DNA from: an uncultured Pirellulaceae bacterium
GTDB lineage: Bacteria; Planctomycetota; Planctomycetia; Pirellulales; Pirellulaceae
Assembly: GCA_947259675.1 (NCBI GenBank)
Contig: CAMYNE010000115.1
Coordinates: 1-6,721, forward strand
DNA length: 6,721 nucleotides
Direction: 5' to 3'
Of the stretch, positions 1-5,909 are shown in pieces. The notes under the pieces are model-generated. The model made no database searches, was not told the DNA's origin, and was given only the letters and a program-made list of their open reading frames with translations. Made by a program: the position numbers and the translations under genes. The stretch's first letter is position 1; every line of letters begins with the position of its first letter.

Positions 1-1034
1 ATCTGGCCGGGCTGAATCCGCAAGATCGACGTTCGGCACAACAAGGCGTTTTTCGCGCAATCTCACCGAATCATAAATGCGACCTCGAAGTGCTGACGCA
101 AGGCACGCAAACGGGTGAACGAGTTCAAATGAAGTTTCATCGAAAGGTGAAAAATCAATTGACGATCATTCAGCTTGGGATGTGGCCAGAAATGTCGAAA
201 CGGCTGGCCGAATTCATGAATGCTCCGGGACTTACGATCATTTCAGCGTTGCCCATGGGCGGTCTAACCTCAACCTGGCAAGCTGCATTGGACAACTCCG
301 ATCGAATTACGCGTGACTGTGTAGGTCTCGTGGATGTCCACAACATCGAAAACGACATGGAAAACATCACCCAGCATCGTTTCAATATGGCTGAAGGCCA
401 ATCACCGATCAGCATTTTAAAAGCCGTCTTGCTCACCCAACCCGATTGCCTGGTTGTTCCCGACGTTGTTAACTCCGAATCTATGGATGCATTGACGTTT
501 GAGGCGATCACACAAGACCGTTCGGTCTTTTGCCAGGTACAAGCTCAATCAGCCGCGGAAGCATTGCTGCGGTTGTACTCGTTGAGCAAAAACCGGCAAC
601 AATTTGCCCAAGCCGTTACGGCCGTTACCAATCAGAGGCTGTTGCGGCGATTGTGCGACGATTGCAAAGTCGAAGTTCAGGTTCAGCCGCAAATCATCAA
701 ACAGCTCGGCGGCGATCCGCGAGAACAAACAACCGTGTTTACTCAATACAAATTGCCGCCACCCGATCAACGAGTCGACGAAAAAGGAAAGCCAATCGAA
801 TTCCCTACCTGTAACGTTTGTAACGGAATCGGTTATGTTGGCAGAATCGCAGTCTTTGAATTGTTGGAAATTACCGACAATCTGCGGCAAGTCCTGATGA
901 AACAGCCAACCGCCGAGGCAATTGAACAGTCCGCTCGGGCGGAGGGCAAGACGTCCTTGATCGGCGAAGGCTACAAACTGGTATTGCTTGGACTAACATC
1001 AATCGCGGAAGTCCAAAGGGTACTAAAATCGTAA
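1..1034 (+). CDS. GspE/PilB-type secretion ATPase relative with degenerate nucleotide-binding site (5' end missing)
   Basis: The reading frame is open from the left edge (first full codon at 3, 343 visible residues), so the GTG at 90 is not the start. The first 45 residues already match the N-terminal subdomain of type II secretion/type IV pilus ATPases: an RR...QxGxFR stretch, then QGTQTGERV. The core follows, but the Walker A position (residues 82-92) reads ALPMGGLTSTW. Leu88 stands where GPTGSGKSTTL has its lysine. The Walker B position reads LVVPDVVN, with Asp154 in place of the usual Glu, and the His box histidine is Gln. The zinc-binding pairs remain (C218xxC221, C270xxC273), followed by the GIGYxGR...FELL signature typical of GspE. 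It lies 63 nt before a paralogue. Normal family members power pilus or pseudopilus assembly at the inner membrane; without the lysine this one probably cannot hydrolyse ATP and may be a scaffold or regulator. Fold call sure, function inferred. Confidence 0.9.
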   Translation, partial: LAGLNPQDRRSAQQGVFRAISPNHKCDLEVLTQGTQTGERVQMKFHRKVKNQLTIIQLGMWPEMSKRLAEFMNAPGLTIISALPMGGLTSTWQAALDNSDRITRDCVGLVDVHNIENDMENITQHRFNMAEGQSPISILKAVLLTQPDCLVVPDVVNSESMDALTFEAITQDRSVFCQVQAQSAAEALLRLYSLSKNRQQFAQAVTAVTNQRLLRRLCDDCKVEVQVQPQIIKQLGGDPREQTTVFTQYKLPPPDQRVDEKGKPIEFPTCNVCNGIGYVGRIAVFELLEITDNLRQVLMKQPTAEAIEQSARAEGKTSLIGEGYKLVLLGLTSIAEVQRVLKS

Positions 1035-1097
1035 TGCATTGGCTCACTTCCATAACAATCGTAACACAAACGTAACCTCTTAGATCCGCACGTCAGT

Positions 1098-2399
1098 ATG
1101 GCCATTAACGAAGACACTCCTCCGATCGAATTTGTTGCCGGAGGCGAAACGCCAGAGCAGAAAGAGACCAACCTCGAGTTGGTACTGCCTTCGCCCGGAT
1201 TTCCGACGCTCACCAACCTGATCGCCGATGCAATTGAAAAGCGTTCTGACCTGACCGTCTTGGACTTCACACCTAACCAGGTGAATATCCGTTTTCAGAT
1301 TGACGGGATCTGGCACTCGATGGCTCCGATGGATCGAGAGTCGGGCGATTACATGTTGGCAGCGCTGAAACAGTTGGCTGGCCTGGAATACCGGGAACGT
1401 CGCGCGAGGCAAGAAGGTGAGTTTCGAGCGAACTACCTCAAGCGCAAAACCCCCTGTCGCATTATTTCTCAAGGCGTACGCACGGGCGAGCGTGTTGCAA
1501 TTTATATTGACGTCCCGCGGCCCAAGCTTGAAAACATTGAAGACCTCGGCATGCGGACCAGCATGAAAGATCAACTGGCAAGTGTACTGGAACAAACCAA
1601 AGGCGGTTTGACACTTGTTTGCGCAATGCCGGGTGAAGGCTACACCGCAACCTGGCGAGGCGTTTTTTCGGCGGCCGACCAATATACCCGTGATTACTAC
1701 GTCCTTGAAGAAGTATCTCGCGTTGAGCCCGAAGTCATCAACGTCGCTTCGGAAACCTACGATGAATCGCTTGGAGAAACCGCGTTCACCCGAATGCCAC
1801 AACTCTTGTTGCGCGAGCCAAATTTTATTGCCTTTGCCGAGGTCCCCAACGGAAAAATCCTCGACCAGATTTGCGATCTTACGGTTCGGGAGGACCTTCC
1901 CGTGATGGCCCGGGCCTATGGCAAAAACGCACTTGATGGGCTCATGCGTTTGATGTTGTTAAAGTCAGATCATCAGAAACTGTTAGAATCCTTGACGACG
2001 GTTGTCGCCATGCGAATGATTCGCAAACTTTGCGAAGAATGTCGTGTCGCTTTCCGACCAAACCCAATGTTGCTGCAAAAACTGGGAATTCCACCGGGAC
2101 GAGTCAATCAGATTTACCGGCCTTTCATCTACCAACCCGAAATGGTCGATGAAGATGGAAAAGAAATTGAAATGTGCACGCATTGCCACGGAATCGGTTA
2201 CTTCGAGCGAACAGGAATTTTTGAAATGCTAAAGCTCAATGATTCGATCCGCGAGTTGTTGCTTAAATCACCAAATCTGAACCAATTGGCCGCTGAAGTC
2301 CGTAAACATAAGCATATCTCGATGCGTGAAGAGGGTGTCGTTTTGGTTGCCAAAGGGATTACGTCGCTGGAAGAACTTCAGCGCGTCCTCAAAGCCTAA
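1098..2399 (+). CDS. GspE/PilB-type pseudo-ATPase, complete, tandem paralogue of the preceding gene
   Basis: This is a 433-residue protein starting at ATG 1098, with no clear ribosome binding site. Residues 36-75 match the N2-type subdomain (a helix, then SDLTVLDF...VNIRFQIDG). Residues 95-135 carry ERRARQEGEFR and GVRTGERV, as in the upstream paralogue. The Walker A position (176-186) is AMPGEGYTATW, with Tyr182 replacing the essential lysine. Walker B keeps a glutamate (FAEV, E248), but the following Arg-Asp of the family is Pro-Asn, and the His box histidine is Tyr274. The paired cysteines C312xxC315 and C360xxC363 and the HGIGYFERTGIFEML motif are intact. It lacks the long N-terminal domain (MshEN/N1 type) of classical GspE or PilB. 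The reading frame is clean and conserved outside the active site, so this is a functional protein with a lost ATPase site, not a decaying gene. A partner role to a true ATPase encoded elsewhere is my inference. Confidence 0.92.
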   Translation: MAINEDTPPIEFVAGGETPEQKETNLELVLPSPGFPTLTNLIADAIEKRSDLTVLDFTPNQVNIRFQIDGIWHSMAPMDRESGDYMLAALKQLAGLEYRERRARQEGEFRANYLKRKTPCRIISQGVRTGERVAIYIDVPRPKLENIEDLGMRTSMKDQLASVLEQTKGGLTLVCAMPGEGYTATWRGVFSAADQYTRDYYVLEEVSRVEPEVINVASETYDESLGETAFTRMPQLLLREPNFIAFAEVPNGKILDQICDLTVREDLPVMARAYGKNALDGLMRLMLLKSDHQKLLESLTTVVAMRMIRKLCEECRVAFRPNPMLLQKLGIPPGRVNQIYRPFIYQPEMVDEDGKEIEMCTHCHGIGYFERTGIFEMLKLNDSIRELLLKSPNLNQLAAEVRKHKHISMREEGVVLVAKGITSLEELQRVLKA

Positions 2400-2427
2400 C
2401 TACGAATTGCAAGAGGCCTGCCAATCC

Positions 2428-3075
2428 ATGATTTCGCTAATCATTATCCTGACGTTCTTCATTGTCATTGCCAGTACCTGGTGGATGGGGCTTTGGAGCA
2501 ACCTGCTCACGCTCGTCAATTTCCTGCTCGCCGCGATGTTGGCCAGCAGTTTTTTTGAGCCCGTTGCATCGCGTCTGGACGATATGATGCCTTCCTTTAC
2601 TTACCTGGTCGACTTCCTGGCCCTGTGGCTGATTTTTATATTGTCATTCGTCGTACTACGCGGGCTGACCGAGTTGTTATCGTCCTATCGATTGAAATTC
2701 GATTTTTGGACTGAGATGACTGGCCGATCGATTCTCTCGGTCTGGCTGGCATGTTGTTTTGTGTGCTTTGCCTGTTTTTCACTTCACCTCGCACCCTTGC
2801 CTCCAAATTCTTTCCAAAAAAATGTGGAAGACCGAACTCTGGGGATTGGTCCTGATCGATATTGGCTGGCATTCGTACAAAGTCGCTCTCGCGGAGCATT
2901 ATCAGAAGTTCAAGACTCCGGGGTGCTTGATCCATACGGTCTTGATGACCACGCTGATGACGAAGGTCAAAACAAAAGAGTCTTTGATCCCCACGCCAAT
3001 TACATTTTCACGTATCATTTAAGGCGAGAATTACTTTCGAACGAGAAAGGTCTGCGAGTCAAAAAGGATGAATAA
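2428..3075 (+). CDS. CvpA-family integral membrane protein with soluble C-terminal tail
   Basis: This 215-residue protein starts at ATG 2428, 28 nt after the preceding stop; an AGAGG at 2412-2416 is a weak, slightly distant ribosome binding site. The frame is open further upstream, but that part overlaps the GspE-like gene and was excluded. Hydrophobic segments lie at about residues 2-18, 23-42, 60-80 and 101-122. The first ends in a WWMGLWSNL motif followed by a small-residue helix, the usual CvpA (colicin V production) arrangement. The tail (130-215) is hydrophilic, with a GPDRYWLAFVQ motif and a later VFDPHANYIFTY...RR stretch. I recall similar tails in planctomycete CvpA proteins, but that is memory, not a search. 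E. coli CvpA is tied to colicin V export and envelope functions; its molecular role is not settled. Position suggests it works with the two GspE-like proteins in the inner membrane, which is inference. Confidence 0.85.
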   Translation: MISLIIILTFFIVIASTWWMGLWSNLLTLVNFLLAAMLASSFFEPVASRLDDMMPSFTYLVDFLALWLIFILSFVVLRGLTELLSSYRLKFDFWTEMTGRSILSVWLACCFVCFACFSLHLAPLPPNSFQKNVEDRTLGIGPDRYWLAFVQSRSRGALSEVQDSGVLDPYGLDDHADDEGQNKRVFDPHANYIFTYHLRRELLSNEKGLRVKKDE

Positions 3076-3099
3076 CATTTTGACCGTGTGAGAATTGCA

Positions 3100-3870
3100 A
3101 TGAACAAAGTACAGTTTTCTAACGACACTTTTACCACACCGGAGGACTACAACCCGTTTTCGATCATGGCATTCCTGGCGTTTATGTTTTCGCTGCTGTG
3201 CATTGTTCTCGCCGTCTGCAACCCGAAACTCCTATCACTGCCGGTATTTTCGGCGCTTCTCGGAGCTTTCGTGCTATACCGGCTTCACGCGACCAATATG
3301 GCCCGCGGTCATTATCTTGCCGGTTTTGCGCTACTTGCGTCAATTTTTGTTTTCGTGATGACGGCCTCGTACCAATCCATGCGGTACAAACATCTCGAGG
3401 CCACCGCCATTAAACATTGCGAAACCTGGCTCAATCTGGTCAAGACCAACCAGGTCTATGAGTCTCACGAAATGACGCTCGATTTTGAAAAACGTCATTC
3501 GGAAGGTACCGACCTGGCCAGATTGTATGGACCCGTAGATCAGCCTGATGAGGACTTGCAGAAGTACCTCGATCTAGAACCGGAGAAAACGATTCGAACA
3601 ATTGGTGAAAATGCGAAAATTAAAGTTGGGAGAATTGCTTATGCCCGTCCTTATTCGGTCTTTGATCGATTTGAGATTCACCACCACCTTGATCGGTCAG
3701 CGACTTCGGAAGAAGAATTTCACTTTACGATTGTTTTGCTGAGAACAAAACCCATCAAGGAGAAGATCTATTGGGAAATAGAAGGACTTGTAAATGTCAG
3801 CCCACCGATACCACGGGGCAAGCGTCACATTGGAGCCGCGGGGGGGCCAGACCGGGAGGCCACATATTGA
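3100..3870 (+). CDS. Three-helix membrane protein of unknown function
   Basis: I do not recognise a named family. I chose the ATG at 3100 (256 residues); a GTG four codons earlier (3088) would give 260. The gap to the CvpA-type gene is 24 nt. A polar N-terminus (1-18) is followed by hydrophobic segments at about 20-40, 44-64 and 70-90. This resembles the short DUF4190-like membrane modules of planctomycete proteins that begin with a YxPFS-type motif. Residues 95-235 form a charged soluble domain with mixed helix and strand character, ending in hydrophobic FHFTIVLL and IYWEIEGLVNV strands. It is the last gene of the run and is followed by a strong terminator. The final ten or so codons are doubtful: a run of seven G at 3840-3846 precedes them. 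Reading with one G fewer would give a different tail that ends in LLA and a stop inside the 56-bp repeat. Confidence 0.78.
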   Translation: MNKVQFSNDTFTTPEDYNPFSIMAFLAFMFSLLCIVLAVCNPKLLSLPVFSALLGAFVLYRLHATNMARGHYLAGFALLASIFVFVMTASYQSMRYKHLEATAIKHCETWLNLVKTNQVYESHEMTLDFEKRHSEGTDLARLYGPVDQPDEDLQKYLDLEPEKTIRTIGENAKIKVGRIAYARPYSVFDRFEIHHHLDRSATSEEEFHFTIVLLRTKPIKEKIYWEIEGLVNVSPPIPRGKRHIGAAGGPDREATY

Positions 3871-3872
3871 CC

Positions 3873-3928
3873 TGTTGGCGTAATCCGACTGGTCGTATTG
3901 CCCAGCCCCGATTGACAACCCAGACCGC
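3873..3928 (+). repeat. 56-bp dispersed repeat, copy A
   Basis: These 56 bp are identical, base for base, to the reverse complement of 4859-4914. The copy starts 2 nt after the TGA of the three-helix membrane protein gene and begins TGTTGGCGTAATCC. Homology stops abruptly after GACCGC on the inner side. On the outer side there may be a weak continuation (TTGACC, with a 4-nt gap). No open reading frame, tRNA-like fold or strong hairpin is visible; the best internal symmetry is CGACTGGTCG. Two perfect copies within 1 kb suggest a recently copied dispersed element or recently homogenised copies. Confidence 0.95.
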
Positions 3929-3953
3929 CCCATCTGGATCCATTCAAGCATAC

Positions 3954-3996
3954 AAAAAAAGCCTGGGCAATTACTTGCTCAGGCTTTGTTTGTTTG
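3954..3996. terminator. Bidirectional intrinsic terminator between convergent genes
   Basis: An 11-bp stem (3960-3970 with 3975-3985, one G-T pair) closes a TTAC loop. It is preceded by seven A (3954-3960) and followed by TTTGTTTGTTTG. Read on the minus strand, the stem is followed by a clean T7 run, so it is strongest for the acidic-tail gene ending at 4012. Read on the plus strand, it ends the four-gene run. Confidence 0.85.
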
Positions 3997-4011
3997 CGAT
4001 GTTCGCTTTCG

Positions 4012-4698
4012 TTAGTTAGCACCGTCTTTTTTCTCTGGCTCCTCTTTTTCATCAGATCCTTTGTCTTCTTCTTGGGATCCGTCCTCGGATTTTTCTTTGG
4101 CAGGAGCAGCTTCTTCGTCGGGGGAAGTTTTCTCGCCGTCGTCTTCAGCTTTTTCATCTTCATCGGAATCTTCGTCCGCATCTTCGTCGGAATCTTCATC
4201 CGAATCTTCATCTTCGTCAAAGCCAGGCATAGAAGATCGCGGCACACCGCCCAATTGAACTTCATTGCCGGTGTACGTTTCGGGATCGGCTGCCGATCGG
4301 AATCCCAACGAGTGTTTTACCTTGTCTGGGGAGTAATCCTGATTTTGAAGAATTTGAACCAATGCATCATCTTCGTAGATGACATTCAGGTAATCACCCT
4401 TCATAAACCACAGCGCTCGCTTGAACGAATATCTTTCAATATCGAAATTGTCTATGTTCGTCACGCTCTCAGGCTCAAACCCAATTGTCTTTTGGACTTG
4501 GTCTTTGGTGATCCCGTGACCGTCTTCGTCCGGGGCGGTCATCAGTTTGTAGGCCTCAGCAATCGTCGATTTGGCCTTCTTCGGTAAAATCACCCGATCA
4601 TAAAAAAGGCCGCCTGAGACGAGAGCCAAGAGTCCTATCAGGACGGTCATGCGTAGCGCAAATCCCTTCCCATATTTCCCACCATTTTCTTCTGTCAT
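4012..4698 (-). CDS. Single-pass membrane protein with BamE-like domain and acidic repetitive tail
   Basis: This is a 228-residue protein. The ATG at 4698 is well supported by AGGAG eight nt upstream. A short positively charged N-terminus precedes one transmembrane segment (about 17-33), then RVILPKKAK, so the rest most likely lies outside the inner membrane. Residues 41-125 form a compact domain with a helix (STIAEAYKLM), a TKDQVQKTIGFEP stretch and a WFMKGDYLNVIYEDDALVQI strand pair. This order resembles SmpA/BamE-type domains (helix, then T..QV..LG, then sheet), but the match is my impression only. From residue 160 the tail is almost all D, E, S and K, with DEDSDEDS-type repeats at 161-182; it could bind calcium or other cations, or act as a charged spacer. 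It has its own upstream region and ends at the shared terminator. The gene lies inside the inverted-repeat-bounded segment. Confidence 0.82.
   Translation of the reverse strand: MTEENGGKYGKGFALRMTVLIGLLALVSGGLFYDRVILPKKAKSTIAEAYKLMTAPDEDGHGITKDQVQKTIGFEPESVTNIDNFDIERYSFKRALWFMKGDYLNVIYEDDALVQILQNQDYSPDKVKHSLGFRSAADPETYTGNEVQLGGVPRSSMPGFDEDEDSDEDSDEDADEDSDEDEKAEDDGEKTSPDEEAAPAKEKSEDGSQEEDKGSDEKEEPEKKDGAN
4166..4213 (-). repeat. Four 12-nt tandem units in the acidic tail
   Basis: Four near-identical 12-nt units (plus-strand form GAATCTTCATCC with one to three changes) stand head to tail. On the minus strand they code for the DEDSDEDS-like stretch. Partial units flank them. Such arrays change copy number easily, so tail length may vary between strains. 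Confidence 0.75.
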
Positions 4699-4903
4699 TT
4701 TTTTTGCTCCTATGCCACCAGCATCTTAAAAACATGTATAAGTTTGATCCCAACTCATGATGATAATTTGTTTGGATTCAAAAATCGACTCACAACGCAC
4801 AAAAACAGGCTGCCAATCCCAAATTAGGCGGTGCAGGGTGGGCCAAATTCAGGAGTTTGCGGTCTGGGTTGTCAATCGGGGCTGGGCAATACGACCAGTC
4901 GGA
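4699..4903. other. Intergenic region between fabI and the acidic-tail gene
   Basis: This 205-nt non-coding stretch holds most of repeat copy B (4859-4914), a weak bulged hairpin at 4812-4829 with T5 beyond it on the minus strand (a poor terminator candidate for fabI), and the leader of the acidic-tail gene. An AT-rich block at 4731-4790 includes TATACA on the minus strand, a possible -10 box without a convincing -35. No small gene was found. Confidence 0.5.
4707..4711 (-). promoter_or_regulatory. Ribosome binding site of the acidic-tail gene
   Basis: AGGAG on the minus strand lies 8 nt before the ATG at 4698, separated by C and seven A. It is the clearest Shine-Dalgarno site in the window and fixes the start. 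Confidence 0.75.
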
Positions 4904-4914
4904 TTACGCCAACA
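4859..4914 (-). repeat. 56-bp dispersed repeat, copy B (inverted relative to copy A)
   Basis: This is the exact reverse complement of 3873-3928. Read in the fabI direction it begins TGTTGGCGTAATCC, so it supplies the last codons of fabI (Leu-Leu-Ala, with the first Leu codon shared) and its TAA stop, and continues into the downstream spacer. The homology ends after GACCGC, where the two flanks differ completely. Both copies therefore sit at a gene's 3' end in the same orientation relative to that gene. Confidence 0.95.
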
Positions 4915-5722
4915 AGTTGGTCAAACGCCCCGGTGAACCCATCGCGTTGTAACCTCCGTCGATGTGAAGCACTTCACCAGTTACACCGTCGGACATATCC
5001 GACAGAAGAAAGGCGCCTGTCCGACCCACCTCTTCGTGCGTGATATTTCGAGCCAACGGTGCGACGTGTTCGTACATTTTGAGCATTTCGCCGACGCCAG
5101 CTGCACTGCCCGCCAGTGTCTTTAGCGGGCCCGCGCTTAATGAATTCACGCGGACGCCTCTCGGTCCGAGATCATAGGCCAGGTATCGTGTTGACGCTTC
5201 CAACGCCGCTTTGCAAATCCCCATGACGTTGTAACCTGGAACACACTTTTCTCCCCCAAAATAGGTCATGCAGGCCATCGCCGATCGTTTTGACATCAAG
5301 TTCTTTGCCGCATTGGCCACCGCGATGAAGCTGTAGACACTGATATCCATGGCCATTTTGAAACCTTCTCGACTGGTCTCGATTGTATCGCGTTGGAGAT
5401 CATCGCGATCCGCATACGCAATCGAGTGCAGCAGAAAATCGAGCTGACCAAATTCGTTTTTGGCCGTTTCCATCACGCTGGCGATTTCTTCGTCCTCCTG
5501 AACGTTCATCGGAACGAGAAATTTCGCCTCAAATTCCGATTTCTCAAGACACTTTTCTACACGGCGACGGTTTTTTCGTTTGTCGTCATCGGGTCGATCC
5601 GGCAAATGAGTGAATCCAATCTCGCCCCCTTGTTCCATGATCTTTTCTGCAATTGCCCAGGCAATTGAGCGATCATTTGCTACTCCCATCACCAAACCCT
5701 TTTTGCCTTCAAACAAGCGCAT
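4904..5722 (-). CDS. fabI: Enoyl-[acyl-carrier-protein] reductase (NADH), FabI
   Basis: FabI reduces the enoyl-ACP double bond in the last step of each fatty acid elongation cycle, in the cytoplasm as a tetramer. The 272-residue length fits the family (about 260). The cofactor-binding N-terminus reads GLVMGVANDRSIAWAIA (residues 9-25). LLHSIAYA (97-104) matches the family's HSI motif. The catalytic set is complete: Tyr154 in TYFGGEK, then Tyr164 and Lys171 in YNVMGICK (Y-x6-K), followed by the SAGP motif (196-199) and TLAGSA. The C-terminal GEVLHIDGGY is standard. I chose the ATG at 5722, because GGGAG lies 7 nt before it and family members start just before FEGKK-like motifs; a TTG start 19 codons upstream is rejected. 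The last residues (LTNLLA) and the stop overlap repeat copy B, so the extreme C-terminus may be remodelled. It is transcribed away from the GAF gene. Confidence 0.97.
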   Translation of the reverse strand: MRLFEGKKGLVMGVANDRSIAWAIAEKIMEQGGEIGFTHLPDRPDDDKRKNRRRVEKCLEKSEFEAKFLVPMNVQEDEEIASVMETAKNEFGQLDFLLHSIAYADRDDLQRDTIETSREGFKMAMDISVYSFIAVANAAKNLMSKRSAMACMTYFGGEKCVPGYNVMGICKAALEASTRYLAYDLGPRGVRVNSLSAGPLKTLAGSAAGVGEMLKMYEHVAPLARNITHEEVGRTGAFLLSDMSDGVTGEVLHIDGGYNAMGSPGRLTNLLA

Positions 5723-5729
5723 CAAATGG

Positions 5730-5734
5730 CTCCC
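5730..5734 (-). promoter_or_regulatory. Ribosome binding site of fabI
   Basis: GGGAG on the minus strand lies 7 nt before the ATG at 5722. It decides the fabI start in favour of this ATG over the upstream TTG at 5779. Confidence 0.65.
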
Positions 5735-5839
5735 GTGTTTTTGAATTTTTGTGTCTTTAGCTGTGTTGACCCCGGCCAACTATTGTTAGCGCGATTCAAA
5801 ATGACTACGCTTTTGGAAGTTGGACTGAAAGTCGGTCAG

Positions 5840-5860
5840 ACATCCAGACGCACCGGATGT
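5840..5860. promoter_or_regulatory. Inverted repeat in the divergent fabI/GAF intergenic region, possible operator
   Basis: ACATCC and GGATGT are perfect 6-bp arms around a 9-nt spacer, near the middle of the 187-nt divergent region (5723-5909). Such a place and size would suit a dimeric regulator of one or both genes. No clear -35/-10 pair was found on either side, so this is only a candidate, and a 6-bp symmetry can arise by chance. Confidence 0.25.
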
Positions 5861-5909
5861 ACCCAATTTGATAACACTTTTACCTCCCACTCACAATTAC
5901 CAGCATCGA

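Noticed and set aside
90..92. GTG as start of the first GspE-like gene
   Set aside because: The frame is open to the left edge and the upstream residues already match the paralogue, so the gene starts outside the window.
1035..1097. Repeated CGTAAC/ATCGTAA words between the two GspE-like genes, possible binding sites
   Set aside because: The words are short and irregularly spaced, with no promoter-like context; chance is sufficient.
1080..1802. 240-codon open frame on the minus strand
   Set aside because: It lies wholly opposite the second GspE-like gene, whose protein matches its family throughout; the antisense product has no recognisable motifs.
3825..4265. Lysine/methionine-rich 146-codon minus-strand frame
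   Set aside because: It is a shifted frame of the acidic repeat that then runs through the terminator and repeat copy A.
3994..4587. 197-codon plus-strand frame rich in Phe, Ser and Ile, looking like a membrane protein
   Set aside because: It is the antisense of the acidic repeat; GAA/GAT-rich codons read backwards give TTC/ATC. The minus-strand gene has a Shine-Dalgarno site and a sensible domain layout.
3873..4914. Insertion sequence with 56-bp terminal inverted repeats
   Set aside because: No transposase or recombinase is encoded between the repeats, and no convincing target duplication flanks them; at most it is a non-autonomous cassette.
5723..5779. 19-codon N-terminal extension of FabI from a TTG start
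   Set aside because: FabI proteins begin just before the cofactor motif, and a GGGAG site directly precedes the internal ATG at 5722.
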